From the NCBI RefSeq assembly GCF_002127325.2, contig NC_035435.2:107522382-107586381 (forward strand): 64,000 nucleotides of DNA, written 5' to 3'. The notes below the pieces were generated by a model. It saw only the letters and a list, made by a program, of their open reading frames with translations, made no database searches and was not told the DNA's origin. Below, one piece after another: positions 35,259 through 45,791 of this stretch (positions within the stretch are counted from its first letter, which is position 1; every line of letters starts with the position of its first letter). The position numbers were made by a program, and so were the translations under genes. The DNA is from Helianthus annuus. Lineage: Eukaryota > Streptophyta > Magnoliopsida > Asterales > Asteraceae.

Positions 35259-35711
35259 AAAGCATCAGCTGAAGATGACATGTACGCATGGTGTGGCTGG
35301 AATAAATGGGTGCCTCCAAAGATTAATTATTTTTGTTGGCGTGCGTTGCTAAACAAAATTTTGGCAAAGGCTGAACTCAGGAAAAGAGGTGTAAATTGTG
35401 AGAGCATAATTAGTTCCAGATGTGGATCAGAGGCGGAGATAGTGGATCATATCCTATTTAACTGCAGCTTTTCTAAACCAATCTGGTGGGCTGTAATGTT
35501 ATGGTTAAAACTCCTGTTGAGCTTGAATGTGAAGACCTGCAATGACGCGCTCGAGATAATCAACAGACTCAATGGTTCACAGGCATGGAAGAAAGTAATA
35601 AGTGTCATTGTGATGACCGCGATGTGGCTAATCTGGAAGGCGAGAAACAGTAAAACGATAGAAGATATAAAGGCAAGCTCGTTCCTTTGGTTAAAAGGCA
35701 GATCTAATTAA
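35259..35711 (+). pseudogene. LINE ORF2 C-terminus, RT-associated zinc-binding domain
   Basis: The frame is open from the insertion edge and encodes the zinc-binding region found after the RT domain of plant LINEs: WNKWVPPKINYFCWRALLNK, then CESIISSRCGSEAEIVDHIL, CSFSKPIWW, and a Trp-rich tail (MTAMWLIWKARNSK). The usual second cysteine of the RC..C..E..HLF motif is changed to SRCGSE, a partial loss. Endonuclease and RT are missing, so this fragment is inert. The methionine at 35280 is not a true start. Confidence 0.9.
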
Positions 35712-35893
35712 CATAAAGAATTTGGATTGGGATAGATAGTGTGATTTCAACGTTTAAGATGTCATAACATAGTAATTGTTGCTCGTTGTTGTAGTTTTTT
35801 ATTTCTTTTTTACTCTTGTACTTTGTTTGCAGGGTTTACGGCATTACTGACCGTTCCATAATATAATCGTAGAATCTTTTGCCTTTAAAAAAA
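35259..35893 (+). mobile_element. 5'-truncated LINE (non-LTR retrotransposon)
   Basis: A 635-bp insert bounded by the 9-bp direct repeat ATCTACCCA (35250-35258 and 35894-35902), ending in an A run. It contains the 3' end of a LINE ORF and a 180-bp 3' UTR. Truncation at the 5' end, target duplication and A tail are the standard outcome of target-primed reverse transcription. Confidence 0.88.
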
Positions 35894-36022
35894 ATCTACC
35901 CATTAAATAATATTTTGTCTACCTGTCCCCTAAGTTCTGACGTTATCTATTTTTATTTTTAATGTAATAATAATCATATAAATACTTATCTATTATAAAT
36001 TATAATTTTCTCCACTCTAAAA

Positions 36023-37171
36023 TCTATACTATATAATAAAAGAAATCTGTTTTGAGACACTTGTCATTCTCTCATTTAATTGATAAAAATTATAAATAAT
36101 ACTAAAAATAATAATATTTAATCTAAATTAATACAAATTCTTATTATTAATAATATTTAATCAAATCTAAAATCTGTCAATAATTATCATTTAGTTTAAT
36201 ATCTTCTAATTAATAATAGATAATCTCCTACAAAATATTATCCCCGCCCTTTTTTCTCTAATTTAGTTAATATCCTTAAATTACTCATAATCTTTTATTT
36301 TTTTAAATAAGTAATTCTTTTTCCACAAAATAATTTAAAGATAATTATACAATTGCATTGAATTTAATATAAATTTAATTATTAATTTTACACTCACACA
36401 CAAAAGTTTATCCCTATTATAATAAATTAAATAAATATGGTCTAGAAAAAAATGTGGTTATTGCATTACGGTAATATTTATTAATACATTGTATGTGTTT
36501 CATAATGCTAAAATATACATCTAATCTGTATCATTTTTAGGATAGTTATTAAATATCATGGATTTGATAGTATAAATTTTATATAAATATCGTTGGTTTT
36601 GTTTTTCTTTTCTAAACGGCAAATTTCTTTACACATGACGTCTTTAGGACTTGAACCCAAGACCTCCCCCTCTCCAAGTGTTTAAAGTTTTGTCTTTATC
36701 AATTGACCGTGTTCTTTATGTTTAAGTATTATTTATATATTTTCTAATTGATAGGTGTAGCATACGGGTACTTAAACATGTTATTTATATATTTCCTAAC
36801 TAAATTCATAAAAGATAGCCGGCTTATAGCCTAGCGCTATCATGACGTCTAATAAACGTGTTTTTACAAATTATCTACAGAGCTGCATAAAATACTGTTT
36901 CTACAAATTATGTACAAAACTGCATAAAATACTTTTATTATTATTATTGTTATCATCATTATTTTGCTTCATATGTTATAATTTAGTGAGCCAAGATTTA
37001 TTTGCCCTCTTATTTTACTCTGTTTCGGATTTTATTATTATTCAATTTTAAATTTTTTATTAAAAAAATCAATAATATCTTATCACAAAAAACATTTTAT
37101 CATATTTTAATCTTCATTATTAACTATACTTATTTTATTTAACCCGTGTAATACACGGGGTTCTAACCTAG
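36023..37171 (+). mobile_element. Non-autonomous Helitron (1.15 kb)
   Basis: The left end is TCTATACTATATAATAAAAG. The right end is CTAG preceded by a perfect hairpin CCCGTGT-AAT-ACACGGG (37143-37159) with an 8-base spacer. It sits between A (36022) and T (37172), with no target duplication, as rolling-circle Helitrons do. The interior is AT-rich with no Rep/helicase, so it depends on another copy. It ends about 190 bp from the dehydrin stop codon. Confidence 0.85.
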
Positions 37172-37364
37172 TTATATTTTAAAATTAAACAACCCAAAGA
37201 TTACATCGACTTTACATAATACTAACCATTACTATGTACATGCAACTTTTATTTCAAACAATAAAATTCACAAAAGTTACAACCAAACTTGATACGAGTC
37301 ACCACCCATCAACACGATACATACAAGTCTATATACAACCTCCAGACGACAACTTGATCATAAG
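37172..37364 (-). other. Dehydrin 3' flank
   Basis: The sequence between the dehydrin stop and the Helitron end must hold most or all of the dehydrin 3' UTR and its polyadenylation region. A minus-strand ATTTTATTG-like stretch near 37270-37258 could serve as a near-upstream signal. No other feature is seen. Confidence 0.4.
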
Positions 37365-38926
37365 CTAGTGGTGGCCGGGGAGTTTATCCATGATCTTATT
37401 AATAAAACCCTTCTTCTCGTGCTCTTCCTCGTGATGCTCCACCCGAATGCTTTCGGTTTTGGGTACATCCGGCGCCCCTGCTGGCGTCGTCACAGTTACT
37501 TTCGTAGTCGCGGTGTACACCTTCTCTGGAACTATTTCCTCCTTGTTTTTATGCCCCGGAAGCTTCTCCTTGATTTTCTGCATCAGCCCCTTCTTCTTCT
37601 TCCTCCTCCCTCTTTCGCCGTCGTCTTCAGACTGCTTTCATACCCACAACCAACAATTAATTAATTAATACAAATTTAATCCTTTTTTCCGCTCAGTAAT
37701 TACGTAATGTTTTTTTAACAGTTAATTTCTTTTAATCCATGTCGTTTGCAAGACTTGAACACATGATCTCCCTCTTCCAAACCCAGGTGTTTAAATAGTG
37801 TGGCTCACCACCTTTGGTGTCCCATGGCGCCCCTCCCCATTTCCTGGGCCCTATTGGGTGTGGGGGCGCATTATGAGCAATTTCGTTAACTCCATTTAGT
37901 TAACGAATCAGATTCATTTTCTTTGTAATTCCTTTTTAATTTTTATTTTTTTATATATAAAGGGCTTTAAAGAAGGTGTTATCCCACATGTAAGTTGATT
38001 ATAAACCCCTCGCTTATGGGACACATAAATGAAGCTATGGTATGATAGACTTATACCACACCACCCAGCCTAACTATGTAATTCAATTAACTATCTTAAA
38101 ATATTAATTAATTACTTTTAACTTTTTTTTAAATATTAATAAACTATTTTAAAATATTAAATAATTACTTTTTAGCCTTTTTAAATTTTAAATATTAAAT
38201 ATTTAAAGAAACTTTTTTAAACATTAATTAGTTATATTCCGTTATTTTTAACTTCTTTAAAATATTATTAGTTAGTTATTTTTAACTTCTTTAAAATATT
38301 AATTCAATTATTATTTTCAACTTCTCGACTGATTTGTTACCGAAAGTAAAACTTGCGACCGTTTCAAATGAATCTCAGCTGTTATGATTTCGATCGCAAA
38401 TTAGTCGCTAGTTTTGTGATTTCGTTATAATTTCGGTCGCAAATCAGTTGCTAATTTTGTTACCGTATTTTTCATCTGCGTATTTGGCCCGGTTTTCTAG
38501 TACCGTAATAAATTGATCAGCTAGCAATTGTACACTTTCATGTACAAATAGATCCGAAAACATATTGTTCAATTAGCTAATTAACTTGTGGTAGGATTTA
38601 TATCTTACGGAGCTGGAGCTAGAACTTCCCGGCTGTTGCTGAGTTCCGCCTTCAGCATCATCAACTCTCATATGACACGGTGGTTGACCACCCGTCTCAA
38701 CCCCAACCCCATCCCCAACCATAGGCTCAGTAACAGTAGGAGCGAAGTGGGTTCCACCGTGCGTTTCGGGACCAGCGGTTGTTCCTGCATGCTGAACCGG
38801 GTCTACTGTTGTGGCGACGCTGGTAAGGTGAACGGGGACACCGTGTTCGTCGGTGAGTTGAACTTGGCGGCCGTGCTCGTCGGTGAGTTGGATCGGGTTG
38901 CCGTATTCATCAAAAATGTCTGCCAT
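37365..38926 (-). CDS. DHN: Dehydrin (Y3SK2-type LEA protein), two exons, 194 aa
   Basis: Dehydrins are disordered, hydrophilic proteins that protect membranes and enzymes during drought and cold. Exon 1 is 38926-38609, intron 38608-37632 (GTAAGATA...AAAGCAG), exon 2 37631-37365, joined in phase 0 inside the serine tract. Residues 6-12, 16-22 and 26-32 are Y-segments (DEYGNPI, DEHGRQV, DEHGVPV; the last two have His for Tyr). The S-segment is a run of seven Ser followed by EDDGE (101-112). K-segments are KKKGLMQKIKEKLPG (118-132) and EKKGFINKIMDKLPG (178-192). The intron interrupting the S-segment is usual for SK-type dehydrins, but 977 bp is long. No stop or frameshift, standard splice sites and stress motifs upstream suggest a working gene. 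It is the only one in the window. Confidence 0.96.
37632..38608 (-). other. Dehydrin intron carrying repeat debris
   Basis: The plus strand at about 37745-38065 holds a repeat-like block (CAAGACTTGAACACATGATC, later GGGTGTGGGGGCGCATTATG and CTATGGTATGATAG). About 38335-38480 has several TTTCGGTCGCAAAT / GCGACCG phrases in both orientations, as in MITE-like elements. The rest is AT-rich. Insertion of such elements would explain the unusual intron length. Confidence 0.55.
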
Positions 38927-39040
38927 TTTAACAAAAGTTTTGGTGGTGTTGATGAAAGTAAACTAAAAGTTGAGGAATTGAATGTTTTATGGGAGCGGTG
39001 GTGGTATCTTTTGCATGTAAGCATACAAGTTTTGAACCTA

Positions 39041-39103
39041 CACGTATCATGATGTTTTGTCCAAATTAGTCAAGATATGCCACGTCGGTACGTTTTGCCA
39101 CGT
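39041..39103 (-). promoter_or_regulatory. ABRE and DRE motifs upstream of the dehydrin
   Basis: On the gene's strand, ACGTGGC (ABRE, bound by ABA-responsive bZIP factors) occurs at 39103-39097 and 39085-39079. ACCGAC (DRE/CRT core, bound by DREB/CBF factors) at 39089-39084 overlaps the second ABRE. TACGTGTAGG near 39046 is a further ACGT core. They lie 115-178 bp before the start codon. Coupled ABRE-DRE is typical of ABA- and cold-induced dehydrins; control of this gene is inferred from that. Confidence 0.75.
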
Positions 39104-39135
39104 TTCATTTCATTTCGCAACTATATCTTAGGTCT

Positions 39136-39919
39136 AGGACTAGGACTAGGACTGTAAATGAACTAAACGTTCAGCGAACAGTTTGTGAACTTTTCGGCAG
39201 GAAGTTTGTTTATATTCGTTCGTTTAGTAAATGAATGAACACGAACAAGAAATTTCGTTGGTTAACTTAAACGAACGAACATGAACAGAGGTTGCGTTCG
39301 TTCGTTTATGTTCGTGAACGTTCGGTAATGTGTTCGTTTATGTTCGTGAGCGTTTGGTAATGAGTTCATTTATGTTTGCTTATTAATATTTATTTGTGTT
39401 AGTTCGTTAAAGGTTTTTATATGTTGTATTTTGTTTTATTATTTCTAGTTTTTAAAATTTTGAAACCCTAGTTATCTTATATGCCTCTCACAACATCCCT
39501 CATTTCACTATTTCAATTTTAGTTTGTGTTAAGGCTTAACAAACTCTTAATTTTGTGTTTATCATATTTTTGATAATCATGCCAGCTCTATTCGGATAAT
39601 TATGTTAAGTGTTTATTTATTTTTTGTGGATTCTTGGTAATGTTTGTGATGAAAATGCAGATTTTATTCTAAAATGAATATTGTGTTCATAAACGTCCTT
39701 TGTTTTCATTTATGTTCATGAACATTTGTTAGAATTCATTAGCATACAGTAAGTGTTCGTGAACAGTTCACGAACATGTTCGTTTCCTTAATGAACGAAC
39801 ACGAACAAGAAATCTCGTTCGGTAAGCGTTCGTGAACAGTTCATGAACAAGCTTGTTCCTTAACAAACGAACACGAACATGTCCTTGTTCGTGTTCGTTC
39901 GGTTCGTTTACAACCCTAG
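39136..39919. mobile_element. hAT-like MITE rich in GTTCGTT repeats (784 bp)
   Basis: The 8-bp duplication TTAGGTCT flanks it (39128-39135 and 39920-39927). The ends are inverted: ...GGACTGTAAATGAAC and GTTCGTTTACAACCCTAG. Much of the interior is made of TTCGTTCG, GAACACGAACA and GTTCGTGAACG words in both orientations. No coding capacity. It lies about 200 bp upstream of the dehydrin start, beyond the ABRE cluster. Confidence 0.75.
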
Positions 39920-40003
39920 TTAGGTCTCCTTTGCTAAGAAAAATTACATATTTTTCGCAACTATATCTTAGGTCTCCTTTGCTAAGAAAAATTAAATATT
40001 TAA

Positions 40004-40320
40004 GAGCATTCACATTCTATCCATCAAAATATGTGAGGGGGAGTTTTTATATTATAAAGGGTATAAAAAGTGGTTGTGAGTGGAGGAGAGAAAATGTTAC
40101 TGTTCATCTGTATATTTGAGGGGACACTGTTCACCCACCATAATTTTTTTAATATATATTGAAAGTGGTTGTGAGTGAAGCAGAGAGAAAAATGTAATTA
40201 TAATATTATTTAATTAAAAAGGAGAGAGAAAAAGTATTTGTTTTTAGTGGAAATATATTGATATAGGAGTTGTTTTTTAGTGGAATGTATGTATAATTTG
40301 ATGGATTGGATGTGAATGCT
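40004..40320. mobile_element. MITE with 26-bp terminal inverted repeats (317 bp)
   Basis: The left end AGCATTCACATTCTATCC and the right end GGATTGGATGTGAATGCT are inverted repeats extending to about 26 bp with few mismatches. Interior AT-rich, with GTGGTTGTGAGTG twice. TAA-like bases flank it, which would suit a PIF/Harbinger-type element, but the superfamily is not certain. Confidence 0.75.
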
Positions 40321-40909
40321 AAAAGGATTTCCTTAATTATCTTCGCAATTTATTAACAAAAAATATCCAAATACCATCAAAGTAACATTCAAAAACAAAA
40401 TCTAATTTCTTTTCCTGATATGTACTTGTTTTCTCTTCTTTCGTCTTGTATGTCATCCCAAATTTTAGTTAAAAGACCAAAATGCCTTTAAGGGACTGAA
40501 ATTACAATACGAATTACTCATCTCTCCTTTATATTCTTTGCAACTCACAACCCACCACTACAATTTTAGCCACCACTCACTATCACTACCAACAACCATT
40601 GCCTAGTTTCTATAAAAAAAAAACTTATTCTCGGTTATGTATAGCAAATTACATTCAACTTTCACCATAGGAGTGAGCCCCTTATGACTAAAGACTTGAT
40701 ATCAAAGTCAACAAATTCAGATTACCCAAAAGAGTGAGTTGCAATTTAAAGGGTCAATTGACATCTGAATCAGTGAAAAAGTGAAACCCCTAATGGAGAA
40801 ATTGAGAAAAGATACCGATGCCGGAAGCAACGCCGGTGATAAAAGCGGAGATGATACCGGAAGCAATGCTGGTGATGAAAGCCGATTCAAAGTCTCGACT
40901 GCGACATAC
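40321..40909. other. Intergenic, no gene seen
   Basis: AT-rich sequence with a short stretch of ACCACT-like low complexity near 40545-40590. The purine-rich part 40795-40880 repeats GATACCGGAAGCAA-like words. No convincing gene in either strand. Confidence 0.5.
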
Positions 40910-42557
40910 TGATGTATTGCAAAATACATCCATTTATCATGTATAGTTTGTACAGATTTCGAGTCCATTTGCGTCGTTTTTAGATAGAATGTGTATATTA
41001 CTGATTAGTTTGTGGTCTCGAGTGATAAAGGTTGCTAAAAAAGGCGAAAACGAGTCATATATCGAGAGAATCGAGTACCGAAACGCGTTCGGGAGACCGA
41101 TAGCTGAGTTGGCACAAGAATCATGGAAAAACACTTGTTCGCGTCGCACGGCCAGGAACTGAAGGCATCCCCGCGTGAGGAAAGGAGGGATTTGACCTGG
41201 AGTTGACTTAAGGTTGTCCGCGTCACGCAGCCATGACATCTATTGCTCCTCACGCGACGCGAGGAGCCTATTTCAACAGAAAGATACTGGTCTTCATTGT
41301 GTTGTTTTATAAAAACATACTTATTCTTCATAATCAAAACACACCATAACCCTAGACGAATTAGAGAGACTTTGGACGAATTTTAGACATCTTTCGGAGC
41401 AAACTTGAGCGAGACGAAGCATCGGTTGAAGGTTCGAAGACTTAGGAACATGTCAACTTATGGTTTTACTATCCAGGTTTACTTGTTCTCTTACTATTCA
41501 ACTTTAAACATGTTTTGCTACCTTGTTATGAATCTTGTTCTTGATTTTTTCATGATGTTAGGCTAAAACTTCATATACTACCCAAGTTAAGATGATCATG
41601 CATTAAAATTTCGAATTTTATTGGATTTTGAACTCGTTGTGGATTTTCTATTAAAGTAAATTAAAGACTTGTTTGCCATGATTCGATGTGTATGCGTATC
41701 TAGATTTGTTTGATTAATGTTTGTTGCTTCACATGTCCCTTGTTGAATGTCTTTCATATAATAGGTTCATGTTAGATCATTGACCTTACGTTCTTGATTT
41801 GTGTGGTTAATTGGCCAATATACCATAGAAGCGATATACGTGAAATGAGTAGGTCTAGGTGTTCTACTATTTTAAAATCCATGAGGTGTGAGATTATCGG
41901 TATGTCTAGGTTGTTAGATTGCTAGGTTTAGGTACTTTGTGAGAAGACCAACTTAGTTTCATTTCCAATTCTTGCTTATCGAGTCGAATTAGGTTTCCAA
42001 GTTACCCTTGACTTTCGCGCTGTGAGGTAGATTGTCGACTAAGGGTACTTTATTAGAATAGTTAGAGAGCCAGTGAGGGAGCCTACTTAAACCGATAATT
42101 TAACAGCCTATTAGGGCTTAGTACTTTAAGATACCGGTTCCACGACAATTCAAGCCCGATAGAAAGCTGAACAATGTGTAGGAGTCCAACCTAGGTAGTA
42201 CCCTTATCATCATCTGAGTAAAAACCAAATCTTCTGTTTACGTCTTAGTTTGGTTAATTAGTTAATCTTCAATTTAATTGCAATTTAGGTTATTAGAAAA
42301 CCCTCACTCAAAATATGAAAACAGTTTAGTCGTGTCAGTCAATAAGTCTAGTGAGTCTAGTAAACGCAATTAAAAGAGTCTCGTGGGTTCGATATCCGGA
42401 CTTACTTGGCTATTCTATAGTCGATCGATACACTTGCCATTAGTACTTTACTCTAGTTTTAAAGAGTCTAGAGTTTAACTTAGTGTCTAGATTAGGGTAA
42501 TTTAGTTAATAATTATTAAACTACGTTTAGCACATCACATACACCGCTCTTCTATCA
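40910..42557 (+). repeat. Probable solo LTR (about 1.65 kb)
   Basis: TG...CA ends (TGATGTATTGCAAAATAC and CCGCTCTTCTATCA). A TATA box (TTTATAAAAA, from 41306) is preceded by the GC-rich dyad GCTCCTC-(ACGCGACGC)-GAGGAGC (41245-41267). Near the right side are phrases usual in gypsy U5 regions (GTGGGTTCGATATCCGGAC, GATCGATACACTTGCCA). A perfect 5-bp target duplication is not found, so the ends are provisional. Confidence 0.55.
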
Positions 42558-42758
42558 GTCTCATATATACCGAGTCTCAAAGTCTCGAATCCGAATCAAA
42601 GTCTCGACTGTGACAATTCACCAATATCGGCTAACATATACCCATACTTTGCTTACGCGGGCAACTCGAATTTCATATGCGTTGTTTATAGCACTAGGAA
42701 TCTCATGGATGAAAGGGAACCATGGTGACCAAGGGTTATCCACGATTCACTGTTAGGA
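42558..42758. other. Short flank between solo LTR and G3
   Basis: Two hundred bases with no gene. Positions 42591-42615 repeat 40882-40906 (23 of 25 bases equal, ending AGTCTCGACTGTGACA versus AGTCTCGACTGCGACA), so a near-copy of this motif stands on each side of the solo LTR. Confidence 0.5.
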
Positions 42759-43735
42759 TGAAACACCCATTTTAAAAGAAAAGTCAAAATGGCAATTATA
42801 AGCATCTACTTTTCAAAACTTTCATGTCATTGTAAAATTTCGACCAAACTAAATTTTGTACATTTTTAAGAAAAACTTTGGTCACACCTAGAGTGATGAC
42901 CATATTAGTCTAACAACCACTATTCGACATATACAAAAGGTAACCATAAGTCTTTAACAAAGTATTTAAACAACTAGACATAATTTACTACATAAGCAAA
43001 ATGTTTTGACCCATTTGCATTCACTAGATTTCGGAAGCGTGTCGAAGGCGTCGCGGTTCGTGTTCGTCCCGAGCAAGGCGTGGCCATTTAAGTAGGTGCT
43101 TTACCTATCATTCAACAAAATAAAAGCATTAATAATTTTTACATAATGCAATATTCAACTTCTAACAAACATAACCTTAAATTCGCCACAATTCATTCTT
43201 GAATACTCAACTTATCGCAAGTTCATTGACCCATAGCTAACGGGGCAACATAATACAATACTTTCTTTTGTCATTCTTTTTCCTTGGTACCGATCGACCC
43301 GTTTAGAAACGGTTTGGCACAATACCATTCTTTTACATTCTCATTCCATTCTAAGTAACCCGTTCATAATGGGTCATCATGAGACCTTATTTTAGACATT
43401 CTCAATCAAACCCCAATTGACCCGTTCGTCACAAATCAATATGGAACCTTACTTTTGACTTCTCATTCAATTTGAAATATACCTTCTATAGTTCGACTAG
43501 AAACTAATGGAATATACAACTAACATTATTCATGGATTTGTAATAATAAATTTACAACTATTAGCATTACATAAGTTTGCAAGTAAACGAACTTACCTCG
43601 TTCTTAAGCTTTTTGTTGCAAACCGGAACTTGCTCCTTCTTCTTTCAATCCTACACAAATTTCATTCTTATTTAGATTATGACGTTCATTTACATAACTA
43701 TCACATTCACTTATAATTCGTATCCCATAACACAT
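42759..43735 (-). repeat. G3 3' LTR, truncated
   Basis: It matches the part of 48067-49824 from TGAAACACCC to CGTATCCCATAA, then breaks off directly into integrase sequence near 43735. The missing part is the first 0.8 kb of the sense-strand LTR, along with the polypurine tract and the end of pol. Confidence 0.85.
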
Positions 43736-44159
43736 TTTCGTGAAATCTATGCCAAAATCGAGACGTAAATCTTGTGTCACGATCTGACACAATAGACATG
43801 GGTACTTTGTGACGAGCTATTATTTCATTTGTGTAAATCTCCGTCAAGTTTTCAGATGAAAAGGTTTCTCGTATAGGCAAAAAGTGAGCACTTTTCCTGA
43901 GACGGTCGACAATAACCCAGATAGCATCGTGGCCTCTTTTCGTTTTGGGGAGTTTTGTAACGAGATCCATGGTTATGTCTTCCCTTTTCCAAACCGGTAC
44001 TTCTAATGGTTGTAATTTGCCATACGGTTTCTGATGCTCTGCTTTCACTTGAGAACATGTGATACACTTAGCGACGTACTTAATAATGTCACGTTTCATT
44101 CCGGGCCACCAATATCCCCTTTTTAGATCTTGGTACATTTTCGTTGCTCCGGGATGCAC
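43736..44159 (-). pseudogene. G3 integrase, truncated
   Basis: It keeps the zinc-binding half ([34 protein letters not shown]) and two of the three catalytic acids, the D of [10 protein letters not shown] and the D of [10 protein letters not shown]. It then breaks at the LTR junction after [11 protein letters not shown]. The catalytic glutamate and the whole C-terminal domain are absent. Confidence 0.9.
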
Positions 44160-44171
44160 CGTATAACGAGA

Positions 44172-45791
44172 TTACTGAGCCTCCTCAAGTAAGAATGACT
44201 TTACTTCACATAACCAAGGTACCCAGATTCGGCCATACCTGCTCATGATGCCGTTAGCATTCATTTCTAATTCATCAATAAACCCTTTCGTTCTTTCTTT
44301 CATTGGGTCGTCAACATTTAAAGATTCTGTTTGAGCCTCTTTTATCAACTCCAAAAGTTTAGGGGTGACCGTCATTCTCATAGATTTAACTTGCATTGGA
44401 GGTGGGTAATCCTTCCGACTTAATGCATCTGCTACAATATTGGCCTTCCCCGGGTTATAAAGGATTTCACAGTCATAATCCATGGTTAGCTCAAACCACC
44501 TTCGTTGTCTCATGTTTAAGTCTTTTTGTTCGAAGAAATACTTGAGACTTTTGTGATCTGAGTATATCGTACATTTAGAGCCATATAGATAATGCCTTAA
44601 CGCGAATACCACCGCAACCAGTTCCAGATCATGCGTTGGGTAATTACTTTCGTGTGGTTTAAGCTGCCTTAAGGCATATGCTATCACCTTACCCTGTTGC
44701 GTCAGGACACCCCCCAACCCCTGATGTGAAGCATCAGTATAAATAACCAAGCCTTCCGATCCCTCGGGTAGGGTTAAGACTGGTGCACTAGACAACCTAT
44801 CCTTTAGCGTTTGAAATGCTTTCTCTTGTTCAGGCCCGCAGGCAAAATTCTCGTTCTTCTTCGTCAGTTTAGTCATGGATAGAGCTATTCTGGAAAAATC
44901 CTGTATGAATCTTCGGTAATACCCGGCTAAACCCAGAAAACTTCTTACTTCACCCGGGTTCTTTGGAGGAACTGAATTTATAACAGCCTCCACCTTGGTT
45001 GAATCCACTAAAACACCATCTATATTGATCACATGGCCGAGAAATTGCACTTCTCTGAGCCAGAATGCACATTTTGAGAATTTTGCGTATAACTTTTCCT
45101 TCCGAAGAGTTTCTAATAATTCTCGTAGATGACGTGCATGTTCAGCTCTACTTCGGGAGTAAACCAAAATGTCGTCTATAAATACTATTACGGACTTATC
45201 CAACATGGGCCGGCATACTCTATTCATAAGATCCATAAATGCGGCCGGTGCATTGGTTAGTCCGAATGACATTACCAAAAACTCGTAATGTCCATATCGG
45301 GTTCTAAACGCGGTTTTCACAACATCCTCCTCTCTCACCCGTAGTTGGTGATATCCCGAGCGCAAATAAATTTTCGAAAACTAGTTCGCCCATTACAATT
45401 GATCAAAAAGATCATCTATTCGAGGTAGGGGATATCGATTCTTCACCGTCAACTTATTCAATTCTCGATAGTCGATGCACATGCGCATCGAACCATCCTT
45501 CTTTTTCACAAAAAGCACCTAGGCTCCCCAGGGTGACACACTCAGGCGTATGAAGCCTTTATCGAGCAGTTCTTGTATTTGCGTCATTAGCACTCGCATT
45601 TCAGCGGGAGCTAATCTATAGGGAGCTTTGGCGACCGGCTTGGCGCTCGGGTTTTGTTCGGTTCGGAATTCTACCTCTCGCTCGGGTGGTAATCCCGGCA
45701 ATTCATCTGGAAACACATCCGGATACTCATTTACAACTTCTACTTCTCCAAATTCGGGCGTCTTCTGTTTAGTGTCTATCACGTAGGCCAA
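44172..45791 (-). pseudogene. G3 reverse transcriptase and RNase H
   Basis: In one frame: VVNEYPDVFPDELPGLPP, the RT fingers, then a stop after VSPWGA (near 45519), [20 protein letters not shown], two more stops around 45380-45395 in a region corresponding to DQLQGA-FSKIDL, then [23 protein letters not shown] and the active site FIDDILVYS. RNase H follows with [35 protein letters not shown] and ADALSRK. The catalytic residues survive but the frame has three stops, and it ends in a stop before integrase. Confidence 0.92.

Noticed and set aside
36640..36690. tRNA-like sequence (GGACTTGAACCCAAGACC)
   Set aside because: It resembles a T-arm only; no acceptor stem or anticodon arm can be formed around it. 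A similar phrase at 37750 is part of repeat debris.
36842..37051. 69-codon hydrophobic ORF in the Helitron
   Set aside because: Low-complexity AT-rich translation (Leu/Phe runs) with no recognisable family.
38588..39052. 154-codon plus-strand ORF over dehydrin exon 1
   Set aside because: It is antisense to a clear dehydrin exon with Y- and S-segments and standard splice sites.
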